NCBI RefSeq assembly: GCF_031755915.1
Contig: NC_083386.1
Span: 23,458,501-23,522,500, forward strand
Source: Ziziphus jujuba
Lineage: Eukaryota > Streptophyta > Magnoliopsida > Rosales > Rhamnaceae
Direction: 5' to 3'
DNA: 64,000 bases
A model generated the notes under the pieces. The model was given only the letters and a program-made list of their open reading frames with translations, ran no database searches and was not told where the DNA came from. Shown in pieces: positions 12,616 to 25,016 of the stretch. Position 1 is the first letter of the stretch, and every line of letters begins with the position of its first letter. Position numbers and translations under genes: made by a program.

Positions 12616-13547
12616 CATGCGTGGATGCTTTAATCATCAATACATATATTTGCTTTGCTTGAATAATCATCAATATATCTATTTATCAGCAAAGTTTCCA
12701 ATTTTGAATGCCATAAAATCTCAAATTGCATGTCAGTAATAGTTAGAAATTCTAATTGCTTCCTAAAGCATATGTACATGTAGATATTTTCATTTTGGAC
12801 TCTCATACAATAACTTCTGGAGCAGCAAGTATGTACAGGCCCAGTCACCCAAAATATGTATATGTACCGGCCCAATTACGAATAAGACATTCAAATTTAA
12901 ATGTATTAATAAGCATTTCAGTCTCACACCAGCAAGTAGGGCTGTTAATTATATCCCTAATGCGGGAGGAAAGCCGAATGTGCATATGTTGAAGGTCCAA
13001 GATATGCCAGTGCAGTTGCAAATCTAGCGGATAGACAAAGGCTTAAGAGATTCTCTTCTCATAGAATCTTCAAAAATGATGAGCGTGTGTATATATGTAT
13101 ACATATTGAGTTTTGATTTAGTATCATGGAAGATATTGTTATATCATATAAAATTAGATCGGGGTAAGAAAACATATATATATATATATATAATTTAAAT
13201 TTTTTTCTTTAGAAAATTCAATATTATTTCAACATTATATGAAAATTTAATTAATTTCCATTAAATGATTTATTTTTCTTTATTAGATTTTTTGTACTAA
13301 AAAACAAGAATAAAAAAATATTTTAAATTAATATGAGCATTTATGATTTGTTTTCTAGCTAACCTATAATAAAAGTGAACTAGCTAGTTAATTAAATCAT
13401 TACTATATATTATATATCTATATATATATATATATATCTAGGTTCACCCGGTTTATGAGCTTGATGTGGCATTGAATTGATTTTTTTTGGTGCAGCAATT
13501 CACTCTCCGCAAGAATTATGGTTATGCCTGAGTAATTTGAAACCAGT

Positions 13548-13715
13548 GATTTACAAAGTCCAGGAACATTTAGTCATATTCGATTGGAAGCAAAAGTTGG
13601 GTATTATTTAATGCTCACTATTCCACCAATTTTCAGGAGAGGTTCAAGCCGACAAAAGGAGGATTGGGTAAACATGTGGAGAAGAGACTTGCCAAGAACA
13701 TTCACCACTAATAAA
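13548..13715 (+). repeat. dispersed low-copy segment, copy 1
   Basis: A 165-170-bp block beginning 'ACAAAGTCCAGGA' is repeated in the same orientation at 57957-58127. One frame is open in both copies and shares QSPG.FSHI.L.AKV and IPP.F.RGSSRQKE, so it may descend from a coding exon. I do not recognise the protein. The segment is 3 kb upstream of the ankyrin gene. Confidence 0.7.
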
Positions 13716-13739
13716 GTGTGGAGAAAAATCAAATGAAAA

Positions 13740-16700
13740 GAATTCAATAGGAAAAATAGGAGAGATAATTAATTGTTTTAAAATATTATTATATTTATAT
13801 TGGACATTGCTAGATAAATGAAAGAATAATTTTTGTTATTGAAAAAAGATTTGAATTAGAATAATTTTTGTTATTGAAAAAAGATTTGAATTAAAGAAAG
13901 TGTTTTCTTCTTTGTAATTTATATATAAAAAGTACAAAATATGGTTTATTTTTAATTATGTTTTATTTCTATTTTTTATATTCAAAATATGTTTTTAATA
14001 TTCAATTTAGAAATTTCATATTTCATATTATTTTTAATAAGAATTTAAAAAATATTATGGAAAAAATTATTCTTTTAAAATTGGTTATTTAAAGTTTTAA
14101 AATTTAAAGGGGGTAACTGATAGTTTAAAACTTTTACATTTAACTTTTTTTTTTTTTTTTGGTGTAATACCTTTACATTTAATTTTAAAAACAGGTAAAA
14201 TCAACTTTTCATTGGTCAACTATGGTCAAATCTTTAGATTTAACCTTACAAGTTAAAATTATCGGTTGCCTGTATTTTAATAGTTTCTTTAAGCTAAAGG
14301 AATTTGATGATAAATATTTAAAAGTATTATATTTAAATATAAGAAGATAAAATTTAAGAGGTCTAAATAAAATTTAACCTAACATATATAGGGCAAATTT
14401 CTTTTAAATTTCCTTGTTTTGTTATAATTATATTTAAATTTTATGATTTTAAAAAATCATCATTAATTTTTTTTATTTTTTATTTTTGCTTTTCTATATT
14501 TGTTAAGAGAAACTAATTTATCAATTTTTCCAATTAGTTTTTACAAATAAAACCATAAAAAAATTAAAAATTTATATTTTATAATTTAATAATATTATAA
14601 AAATATAATTATGACATTAAAATGATATAATTAAATGCCAAAAACTAACTATGAGTTTAAATAATAATTTTTTAGAAATGTGAAATCTAACTACAATCAT
14701 CTAGAAGAATCTAAAATGAAATTTTAACAGTAAATATATTTCCTTATTTTTGACTAAATTTGTAGTCTTTCAACAATGGAGTCCTTTTATATGTCATTCA
14801 TGGGTCATTATTAATAATCACTTGTGGTGAATGAAAAGATATATGCCATCCAGTACGCCCAAAAAGTACCTTCTATTTTTTTATATTTGCAAGAGTATCC
14901 AACAGTTTACTTGTACAATAATTTAATGTAGACATGGATTGAGGAGGACCGTAGATTGAGGAAGGGCCGCCATGGATCTTCCTTCCAATTCCAAGTTGAT
15001 GATGTTTTTTCTTCATAGTATAATAATCAAGTTGTTTACTTAAAACAATAAATAAATAAAATTAGACGTGGATTGGGGGGTTGAACCAAAATTTCCGATC
15101 TAACTGCTTTCATCACACATAGTAATGATTGAAAATTTTATATAAAATTTAAAAAAGTTATATACAATGGACAATGATTCTCTAAGTCCATTATTAAATA
15201 GAGATTCAAAGAAAAATAAAAATACAATATCTTAATCTATCAGATATAAAGCGTTTATATTTACATGAATAAAATATTTTTTTCCATTCCAAAATTATTA
15301 AAAAGTCCCTCAATCTTTTTTTTTTTTTTTTTTTCAGGGTTTTATGTTGGTTGACGTCTTCTTCACTGTGTGGTAGGAGGAAAGGAGCAAAATTCCGATT
15401 AAAATCCACATAACTGGCTTTATTAGTGGAATAGGTGCATTGATTAGGTTATGTTTGCAGGAAGTTTCTTTGTTCTTCATTTTTATTTATTTATTATTAT
15501 AATTATTATCTTCCAAGAGAAAGTCTTTCTTTCCCTTAGTCCACACTCACCTTATCATGGTATGGAGCCAGCCTCACCTTACGGTATGGGGGACATAAAT
15601 GGGGTAGTGGATTTTGAATATTTGTGATTTTGAATTTGGGAACTCCTACTACCCCACCCCTCCAATGAAAATTTTCAATTACTGGTGTTCCGACATTCTC
15701 ACAAAGAGGTGCGGCCCTATTATTTTTTATTTTTTTGTAAATTAAAAGGGGGTAGTGCTTCGAAAGTATCAAAAATTTGCTTCCACTCCTATTCCAAGAG
15801 TAGCCATCATGGCCAGAAGGAAAGAGAGCTTATAGCAATTTGTAATTTTTTAAATAATAATAATAATAAAAGAAATTTTAATAATTTAATAACAAAAGCA
15901 GTGGGAATAAATTCGTACCCTTCAGAAAGAATCTTCCATGGAAAAATTGTAACCTCGCTTAAGAAAATATATTGGAATTCTATTTTTTTTTTTAAAATTT
16001 TTATTTGATTGAATAGTGTGCCTATGCTATGCTATATGCTATGTTTCGGAATATATGCGAACCTGAATGAATACGATGGGATAGAAACCTTTTAAAAAAA
16101 AAAAAAAATGTACTTCAATGGGTGGGTAAGTGAAGACCGATGAAGAAAGAGAGTATCATTACCTCGCAATTTCTTGGATTTAATATTCATTTAATATTTT
16201 ATCAACATACAAGTTAAAAAAAGCCAAAAATTCATCAACATATATACAGCTTGACAACGATCCTTTTTCTGATTATGATCGTTGTGAAGGTAATAATAGT
16301 GCAAGAACATTAGCTATCCCCGTTATATGTTCGTGTCATTATTTACAGATCTAGTCGTTAATTAACTTAAATTTGTCATCCCATTTACAACTGTATATAT
16401 ATTTATATATCAGTAGACAATATTGTTATTTTCTTTTTTTTTTTAACTAATTTTTTGCTAGAGATGAATTTTCATAAATAATATCCCTGTGCTCTGTGTG
16501 TGTGTGATTTATTTTTTTCCCCTGTACTAACAGGATGAAAACAATTACTAGCTCAAAAGTTTGAAGAATCCAAGACTTTTCGACAAATAAACAATTAGCA
16601 ATTATGAAATCTCTTGCTCTTATACTAACATTTAACAAATTGATTTTTACATCTATGCATTTCATTTTCTATTCTCAAAAGGAATATTACACATTAATTA

Positions 16701-16740
16701 ATAATTTTAGACTTTCATTTCAGGGGTACATAAAATAAGG
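13740..16740. other. AT-rich intergenic DNA upstream of the ankyrin gene
   Basis: No gene, transposon protein or RNA is recognisable. Poly-T and poly-A tracts occur near 14147, 15317 and 16094. ORFs at 15536-15772 (-) and 15685-16008 (+) overlap one another and carry no motif, so I leave them out. The promoter of the gene at 16748 must lie in the right end, but I cannot point to a definite TATA box. Confidence 0.4.
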
Positions 16741-16747
16741 AAAATCA

Positions 16748-19700
16748 ATGGAAGCCGCAAAAGGTAAGTTGCGTGAATATTTTATACGCCAAAGTTGCAT
16801 TCTTGTTTTCATGGTCAGGTTTATCTTTTTTTTTTTTCACAGCTATCTTCAGCAAGCTATAGCTACCTAGTAGAAATATATTGGCGTAAATATACAGTTT
16901 CGATATGTTTAAAAATAGATACATCTTAATTATGTTGGAACCTATTTATGTATATGCATATACAGCAGCTAACACTCGTATCGAGCTCTACGTGGCAGCA
17001 CTGAAAGGCGATTGGAAAGCAGCCGAAAAGGTTGAAAATGATATTAATAGAGTGATTACAGAGAAAGGGGAAACGACTCTCCATATTGCTGCTCTAGCAA
17101 GAAAAGAGCAGTTTGTGAGAAAGTTGGTCAGTAAGCTGAACAAAGAAGACTTGGAAAAAAATAACAAAATTGGTAACAATGCTCTATGCTATGCCGCTGC
17201 CTCTGGAAATGTGGAAATTGCCAAGCTTATGGTCAAAGCTGGGAATGAAAAGTTGGTAAATCCAGATAGTGGTAAAAAACCCCTTTCCATGGCTGCTGCC
17301 AACGAACACGGTCAAATGGTGAGGTATCTTTTTCACAAAACCAATAATATTCAATATTGGGAAGAAGAAGAACAAGCTGAGCTGTTCACCACCTGTATCG
17401 GCATGGGGTATATGGTAAACTTTATTTTTAAATTTACTTTTTCCGACTTTACTTTCCTCATTTGTCTTTTGAATATTTTTGCTGTATACATCTTTTGTTA
17501 ACTTTTACATTCTTTATACAAAATATGAAACAAAGAAGTAATTAAAACAGGTTACGCACAATAGCATGTTCTGTTTTCTGCTATATGGAAAAATTATAGC
17601 TAGTGCAAGACTAGTGTTTCTTGAATATAAAATTTAAAGAGGAAAAAATATATATATATATATTCGATCCGCATATTGAATTGATGGAAGAACATACTGA
17701 GGATGCTTCCAAAATATATATATTCATGTGTATTGATTTTTAGTTGTCAGGTTGGCAATTGCTCGTACTCTGTTTTTGTATGGCTTTATGAATTCTTTGA
17801 ATTAATTTCTTCCTTCTCCAAAATAATAATAATAATAAAATAAAATAAAAAATCAATCGTTGTTGTGAACTTGTGATAGGATAAATAAAAAACGACACAT
17901 TTCGGATATAATTAAAACAATTGCATGGATCCCCCTCCTTCAATTATATTAAACCAAATTAATTCAATCATGCATGCATGCAAGATTAATTATATATAAG
18001 TTGAATCTGGCCAACATTCATGTGGCACAAGATAATTATAATTGTATCTGAATTTTTTCTTTGGTATTTTTTTTTCAATTACTTTCTTTGGTAAATTGAA
18101 ATATGCAGATTTGGCTATAGACATGCTAAAGAGCAACCCAGGACTAGCTAAGGTTAGAAACAAATATGATGAAACAGGATTGACTGTGTTAGCACGAACA
18201 CCTCTAACTTTTGTTGGTAATGATGAGAGTCAATCAGCTGGACTACTCAAGAGTTTTCTTAATTTATCATGTAAGTCCACATTTAATTCAATCTAATTAT
18301 ATATTTAATAATTAAATACAGAATTAATTAATTAATTACTTTATTAATTCTCAGTGAAAATGCTTTGTGATAAAAAGAATAATTAACTATATCAATTCTA
18401 TATTTAATAATTAACTATATTAATTATAAAGTTATTTATTAAAAGAATATTAACTATATTTTATATTAATTATATTAATTACATAGTTAATTAACTATAT
18501 TAATTCTGAATGAAAAAGGTTTAAAGCTGCCGCATTTAGGAAAATCAAGGCAGTATTCTCAAGCGTTAGACTTAGTCAAAATGCTTTGTGATTATTGCTT
18601 GAATAATTCTGATGAAGAGAACCAAAGCTCAACTGCGGAAGTTGCAAATCTACTATTTGATGCGGCTGAAGCAGGGAATGTGGATATTTTAATCAAACTA
18701 ATGCACTTCAACCCTGACCTACTGTGGGTCAAAGATACTGAAAGAGGAACTATCTTTCACGTGGCGGTTGAGAATCGTCACGAGGACATATTCAATTTGC
18801 TATTTGAGTTGGGTGCAATTAAGGATTTTATTGCAAAACATATTCCTAGCAATGACAATAACTTGCTTCATTTTGCTGCTAAATTACTACCTCAAAAGAA
18901 GCTCAACACTGTAAGTGGAGCAGCTCTTCAGATGCATCGAGAGCTTTTGTGGTACAAGGTACGTACACAAACATCAATATATGGTCTGACAGGTTTCTAT
19001 TTCTTAATTATAATATGTTCAAAATATTTTCTAATACAAAATAAAGTGTAAAATGTTGAAAATGTATTATCAATTAATAATTTAAAATTAAAATTCTAAT
19101 TAAATAAATGAATACTTATAACATTTGTCAAAAACCATATTATAAATATATCTATATCTATAATTATATATAGAAAGCGAAACGCCTAGAATTCTTTTAA
19201 TAAAAATATATTAACCAAAATGGTTTATTGTGCTCTTTTTTTTTTTTCATGTTTTAGATTGAATATTTTGTTTTGTTTTGTCTTATTTTCTTGTCCTTTT
19301 TTATTGTGTTTTAAGATATTTTTTTTTTTTTAGAGGTTGCGTAACAAGTATAATTAAACATTTTAGTTTTCTTTTAGTTTTAAGTTTCACATTTCCTTTT
19401 AGTTGATTCTAATAAAAAACAGTGTTTATTTTTTTTAACAAATGACTACTTTATTCTTATCAATTTATTGTAGCTTATTTTTTAAGTTTTCAATTTTTAC
19501 TAGAAAAAAAATATTTAATAGGCTAAAATTCTTTACTGGATAAATTTCCAAATGCATGGTTGATTGGACTAGCATCGGCGCAAATGAGTACGATACAAAA
19601 ATTTTTAAATATTGTATTATCTCTTATAGTTCTATATATATAAAAAAATCTCTTATAGTTTTATTTTACACTTTTTTTTTTCTTTTAACAAAAGTCTCTT

Positions 19701-20680
19701 ATAGTTTGATTTTTCTTATTTGTATTTAACTAAAAAAAAAAAAGTAATCGACACTATTATAACGTGGCCATGGCAAATATATATATATATATATATAGAA
19801 ATATGTTCCCAACATAAAATATTAATGTGCCAAGTACTATGATGATAACATTAATAGCTTTTCAATATGCAATTAAAAGTTCCTATATATATATATAAGC
19901 TCGCTCCATTTGTACACAAAAATAAAAATGTGGTGGAGTGGATAAGGAAACAGACATGCTAAGACAGCTAATCTAATTAAAGTTTAATATGGCACTGCTT
20001 TGACTCATATAACTACTGATCAATATTAATTTCCTAATTAATCTCTCTTGAATTAATTTTTATTGCAGGAAGTAGAAAAGATTGTACCAACTCCATACAG
20101 AGACTTGCCTAATTCAAATGGCGAAACCCCACGTGCTTTATTTGAAAAAGAACATAAAGAATTGAAAGCGAAAGGTGAGAAGTGGATGAAGGACATAGCA
20201 GCTTCATCAATGTTGGTATCTACAATTGTTGCGACAGTAATGTTCACAGCTGCAATTAGTGTCCCTGGTGGATTTAATAACAATAATGGAGTTCCAATTC
20301 TTCTAGATAAAAAGCCTAAGCTGTTTGTGATTTTCACAATATCAGATACAATAGGGCTATTCTCCTCCACAGCTTCTACTCTGATATTCTTGTCCATCCA
20401 TACCTCTCGCTATGCTGATAATGATTTCCTTAAGTTCGTACCATTTATGTTGATGTTTGGAGTTACTACGCTTTTCATAGCCCTAACAGCCATGATGATC
20501 ACCTTTTCTGCCATATTTCTTCTTTATTATCATCACCATGGATTAGCTTTCATTTATGTCATTGTGTGTTGTGTTCCTCTTCTTTACCTTTTGTTTATTT
20601 TTCCTCTTTTATTTGAGCTTTTGCATGCAGTTCGTGGTCCTAGGTTTCTGTTTAAGCCACGAAAACATCTATTTCACTAG
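16748..20680 (+). CDS. ankyrin-repeat membrane protein with PGG domain (ACD6/ITN1-like family)
   Basis: Probable plasma-membrane ankyrin protein of the plant ANK-PGG family, whose named members (ACD6, ITN1) act in defence and salt/ABA signalling; the role of this gene is not known. Five exons are inferred: 16748-16763 (MEAAK), 16966-17414, 18109-18270, 18519-18958 and 20069-20680, with GT..AG borders. Exon 2 has about three ankyrin repeats (GETTLHIAALARKEQ, NNALCYAAASGNVEIAKL, KKPLSMAAANEHGQ). Exon 4 has two more (GTIFHVAVENRHEDIF, NNLLHFAAKL). Exon 5 holds the PGG motif (AAISVPGG) and four hydrophobic segments, ending FKPRKHLFH. Exons 1/2, 3/4 and 4/5 join in phase. Exon 2 ends in phase 0 while exon 3 needs one preceding base (G|AT for Asp), so the exon sum is 1679 nt, one short of a multiple of three. 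Either a base was lost at the exon 2 donor, or a weaker donor (T|GTATCG, after 17394) is used. It could therefore be a recent pseudogene. Confidence 0.75.
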
Positions 20681-20689
20681 CTGGTAATT

Positions 20690-21322
20690 CTCTACTTATC
20701 ATATATGTTGTAAGTACTATTTGAAGATGAATTCTATATGTGGAATAAATTCTTGAGGTTTAAAAATAATGGCACTCACTTTATTCTTCATATTTGCATG
20801 TTGTTTATTTTGCCTGTGCATTTTCTTTTATATTTGAAAAATGTTGATTCTGTGCTCCTATATTTCATACTTGCACCATTATATGCATATGGTATATTAT
20901 ACCATTTTTATATTTCATATAAAGCGTGAGTCATATTATTGGATCTAGTAGGGGTGTAAAACAAAGCCAATTATCCCTAAATAGAAGCCCATTGTGTAAA
21001 AATATGAGCCCGCAAAATTTCTTCTCACATTCTTTGGCACGATGGGGCATTACTTACACCAAGACCCTACCCAATTGGATAATGTGTACCTGATTATTAC
21101 TTTTTTTGGACATAGAATTAATTTCAAATATATACCTTTTTATTCAAATAACCAGTAAAAATTAATAATGTTTTTAAATGTTTTTTAATTCATGTAAAGT
21201 TTTATAAATTTTAATTTTCGCAAAAAGAAAAAGATATTATTATTATTATTATTATTATTTTAAGAAACTTATTAGAATGTCTAGTTGAGGACTAGAGCCC
21301 AAGTCCGGCTACGAGGTAGGGT
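20690..21322. other. 3' flank of ankyrin gene and MULE insertion site
   Basis: Contains the probable 3' UTR of the ankyrin gene, then unremarkable sequence and an (ATT)n run at about 21236-21260. No gene is visible before the MULE terminus. Confidence 0.5.
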
Positions 21323-21331
21323 TAATAGAAA
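21323..21331. repeat. MULE target-site duplication, left
   Basis: TAATAGAAA abuts the left terminal inverted repeat. The right flank at 46777-46785 reads TTATAGAAA, one mismatch over 9 bp, the length expected for Mutator-like elements. Confidence 0.7.
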
Positions 21332-21434
21332 GGTTTTTTCGAAAAGTAGCCATCCCGTAAACGGTTTTTTGAAGAATAGCAAATTTTTTTTTTTTTTAAA
21401 AAACTAGCCACTTTAGGACAAAAATACCTTTGAT
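21332..21434 (+). repeat. MULE left terminal inverted repeat
   Basis: GGTTTTTTCGAAAAGTAGCC, then 'GGTTTTTTGAA.AATAGCAAA', a poly-T/poly-A stretch and 'ACTAGCCAC.TT.AGGACA' match the reverse complement of 46665-46776 with scattered differences. Confidence 0.9.
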
Positions 21435-22080
21435 AAAATTGAAAATTACGCAATATGTTTTTTTAATCCTTTCCTTCTTCCTTTACACAGCCGTTCATGT
21501 TTTGTGCAAGGGTTTCTCTAACAAGCCACAAACACTCTCTGCATCTCATCTCCTCTCACTCTCATTTTTTTGTATTTTCTCATATCTGAAACTAAATTCA
21601 GGTAAAAATTTTATCTTTTTTTTTATTAGATGAAACTAAGGAAATATGTGTTTTTTTTTCTTTTTCTTATATTTTTTGTTAGTTTTGGAATTTTCAAGCT
21701 TTTTATTTAATATGGGTATGCAAGAAATTAATTTATGAGCTGTTATATGTGAGTTTAAAGATATTTAGGTGGCATATGGTTTGAAAATGGGGGAAAAATT
21801 GTGTAAAACTGAAAAATTGGAAAAAACAGTAAAAATGGAGGAAATTTGGTGAAAAAGATTAACTTCTGCCATTTTTCTCTAGTTTGTCAGTTTTCGTAAG
21901 TTTTCCGCTAATTGTTTGCTAATTTCTGCCAGTTTTCCGCCAGTAGGAAAAAGCTATATTTGGCCGAAAAAAAAACAGAATCAACTTTTTTAATACAGTT
22001 AATATGTTTGTTTAATATTATTCAAATTTTTATATATTTATTGATTTAGTTTAACGTTATTCATTTAATTTTGTACTAAA
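21435..22080 (+). other. MULE left subterminal region / MURA leader
   Basis: AT-rich subterminal DNA. A pyrimidine-rich stretch (21465-21600) followed by CAG|GTAAAAAT near 21600 looks like an untranslated leader exon with a splice donor, which would place the MURA promoter near the TIR. At 21870-21955 the motif TTTTCCGCCAG/TTTCTGCCAG is iterated, resembling in reverse complement the array at 25380-25610. Confidence 0.4.
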
Positions 22081-23764
22081 ATGGAAGTTGATGATATTGT
22101 AATTGCTGTTTTATACAATTGAACATTGGTACAAAATGATGGTGGTAATTGTCGAAATGGTAAAAATATAATGGTTTCCGTCAGCAAGAGATGCACAAAA
22201 TCAGAGTTAGAGGATGAGATTTTCAATTCTATTGAGATAGATTGAAATGAATATTTGCTAAAGCTAAAATGGATATATGGACGATGTGCAGAAAAGTTGG
22301 ATCCTACAGAAATACACTGTGATAGGGATATGAAATGTTTTCTTCAAGAAGTGAGGAATGGAGGGATGACAATGATGCGGCCTCCATTGTATGTTGAGGT
22401 GATTTCGAAAGTTGAACATATATCTAGAAATGTTCATCAAACAGCCTTTACTTCAGATAGTGGGAGTAATCTTCATTCTTTTTCTTGTCTTCCAATTGGA
22501 TTTCGTCTACCACAAGTTTTTGGTACTGAACCTATTCAGGCTACATCTCAGGAAATTATGGTTCAAGAAACTCAGTTTAGAGATCAAGTTGATGTTCGTG
22601 GGGCCTAGACATCATTTAACATCCACGAAGGAGTTGATGTTGGAGGTGACTATGCTGAACGGTTTCCTAACGATGAGAAGTATGAGCAGTTGCATAATAT
22701 TGATCATGATGAGAATTACAATGCAGCAGGGGATGATGTTGATCATAATGATGTAGATTTTGATCATGAATTGCCAGACAATGATAATAATATGCATCCT
22801 GAAATGAACAATGAAGGAATTGATGATGTTAGTGTTCATCGTGCTACAGGTGACCACATATCATCTAGCAACATAAGTGGTTCTATGGCCATATTTTCGT
22901 CAAAGTTCACTAGCTGTGAGAGCATAGTAGTTGGATAATTATTTCGCAACAAACATGACTTACAGAATAAACTGAGTATCTATTGCATGTGTGAAAATAA
23001 AGAGTTCAAGGTGACACGGTCAACTACACAACGATATGAGGTTGTATGCTTGAAAAATACTCGTAAATGGTGACTACGTGCAACCACATTTAAAAATGGA
23101 GAAATATTTGTTGTGAGAATTTTTGATAATGTACACAGTTGCTCATTAGATATCGTGCATTGAGAACATAAGCAGGCCAGTAGTCGGGTTATCGAGAATT
23201 GTATCAAATCTAAATATGAAGGTATTGCACGTGTTTACAAACCCAAAGAAATTCAACATGATTTTTTGTAGAAATATGGGGTGAATATAAGCTACAACAA
23301 AGCATAGAGAGGTAAAGAGTATGCACTTAACAGTGTTAGGGGATCTCCAGAGGAAAATTTTGCTAAGTTGCCTGCCTACTGTTATGAGTTAGTGTTGAAG
23401 AACCTTGGAAATTTTACACGTATCAAAACAGACGATAATAACAATTTTGTATATTTCTTTATGGCGATTGGAGCAAGCATTAGGGGATTTAAATCCCACA
23501 TAAGACCCGTGTTGGCTGTTGATGCAACTACGATGAAACGGAAATACAAAGGGCATATGTATATTGCATCGGGCATGGATAGCAATAAGCAAATATATTC
23601 TTTGGCTTTCGACATTGGAGATGGAGAGAATGAGCAAGCATATACATGGTTTTTCCAAAACGTCAAGGATGTCATTGGAGATTTCCCGGATTTGGTGTTT
23701 ATGAGTGATAGACACCCCACTATTAAAAGGGCATTACGCAAAGTTTTTCCCAATGCATACCATG

Positions 23765-23906
23765 TGTGACAGCCCAGACCACCCGCATGGAGAATCCTCT
23801 TACAACCCAGCTCTCAAGGTTTTAAAAAGTCTCACAAGGGAAAGATATCCACACCCACTTATATGGAGTGTTTCGTTCTCCTTTCCAACTGATATGGGAC
23901 TTCACA
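23765..23906 (-). repeat. TRIM 3' LTR
   Basis: 142 bp, TGTGAAGTCCCA..GGGCTGTCACA on the minus strand, with a 20-bp internal deletion relative to its partner. Confidence 0.85.
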
Positions 23907-23974
23907 ATCCTCCCCCCTTGGGACCCAGCGTCCTCGTTGGCATACCGATCCGGGTCTGACTCTGATACCATCTA

Positions 23975-24137
23975 TGATAGCCCAGACCACCCACATATGA
24001 TATTGTCCTCCTTGGGCCTGGGGAATCCTCTTACAACCCAGCCCTCAAGGTTTTAAAAGGCCTCGCAAGGGAAAGGTATCCACACCCACTTATATGGAGT
24101 GTTTCGTTCCCCTTTCCAACCGATGTGGGATTTCACA
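23975..24137 (-). repeat. TRIM 5' LTR
   Basis: 163 bp, TGTGAAATCCCACATCGGTT..GGGCTATCA on the minus strand. The primer-binding site follows at 23957-23970. Confidence 0.85.
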
Positions 24138-25016
24138 CCATGCGTTGTGCACATACCATATAAGCAGAAATATTAAAGCAAATGGACATGCAAAAGATGA
24201 AACAATAATACAATGTTTCGTGCTCACACCTAGTGCATATTTGGTTGAAGATTTTGAGTTTTATATAGGGCAAATTGAGGCAAAAAACAGTAGGGCTGCT
24301 GAGTACATTCAATCATATGACCTTACAAGGTGGGCACGTTCTCTTTCTCCATGTAGAAGGTACACTATCATGACCACCAATATTGCAGAAAGCTTGAATG
24401 GTATTTTGCTAGATGCTAGAGAGATGCCACTAGTAGCATTAATTGAATACATACAGGATTTACTGCAAAGGTGGTTTTATGAGCGACGTATGCAGGTGCA
24501 AAATTGACGAAGCCTGTGACTGACCATATGGAAGAGCAACTCAAACTACGAAATTTGGAGTCCATCGAACTACGTGTGAAAGCCATTAATATGCATGAAT
24601 TTCTTATGGAAGGTGGGAGTTTGAGGGGTACAGTTACTCTCCAATCAAAAATATGCTCATGCAAAGTCTTCGATCTTGATCAATATCCTTGTGATCATTG
24701 TATTGCCGCTTGCAGAGACAGCAAAATTGCTCCTCATGGCATGTGTTCTCATTACTACACCGCGGATGCAAATCGTGCAGCTTATGCTGACTCCATTTAC
24801 CCTGTGTTAGATGAAAAACAGTGGCATGCCCCGGATGACGTGGCAAGTCGTATTGTTCTTCCACCAAGATGGACACGTAGGCAAGCCGGTAGGCCAAGGA
24901 TGCAACGTATACCATCCGAAGGTGAAGATGTTATTGGACGTAGATGTAGCCAATGCGGTAGTGTTGGACATTATAGGCAGAGATGTACGAATCCATTGTC
25001 TTATGCTTCGAATTAG

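Larger units (their letters stand above)
23765..24137 (-). mobile_element. TRIM retrotransposon inserted in MURA
   Basis: A 373-bp non-coding terminal-repeat retrotransposon in miniature. Two direct repeats (23765-23906 and 23975-24137) start and end TGTGA..TCACA. On the minus strand the interior has a primer-binding site TGGTATCAGAGTCAGA (complement of initiator tRNA-Met) just after the 5' LTR, and a polypurine tract AAGGGGGGAGGA before the 3' LTR. A perfect 5-bp target duplication CCATG flanks it (23760-23764 and 24138-24142). The LTR at 23765 lacks about 20 bp present in its partner. Insertion plus duplication is 378 bp, a multiple of three, so the MURA frame resumes downstream. It depends on another element for movement. 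Confidence 0.9.
22081..25016 (+). pseudogene. mudrA-like: MURA-type MULE transposase, disrupted
   Basis: DDE transposase of the Mutator superfamily, which cuts and joins MULE ends. From ATG 22081 one frame runs to 24507, then a single-base shift moves it to the frame ending at 25016. Visible parts in order: an N-terminal MuDR domain (VGQ.F-like block at 22930-23060), the catalytic core with first Asp (LAVDATTMK, 23511), second Asp (FMSDRHPTIK, 23698) and Glu (TNIAESLNG, 24379), a SWIM zinc finger (CSC..CDH, from 24657) and a C-terminal CCHC knuckle (CSQCGSVGHYRQRC, 24949). In-frame stops lie at 22120, 22243, 22606, 22936, 23071, 23161, 23269 and 23305; there is also a frameshift near 24503 and a TRIM at 23765-24137. 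Most stops fall on positions that are Gln, Arg or Trp in the family. It cannot encode a full protein, although the catalytic residues remain. Confidence 0.85.

Noticed and set aside
15536..16008. Overlapping ORFs on opposite strands upstream of the ankyrin gene
   Set aside because: No motif, no neighbouring exon signals and low-complexity Asn/Lys stretches.
23765..24137. Cassandra-type TRIM with 5S rRNA-like LTR
   Set aside because: I could not see 5S rRNA internal promoter sequence in the LTR, so I call it only a TRIM.
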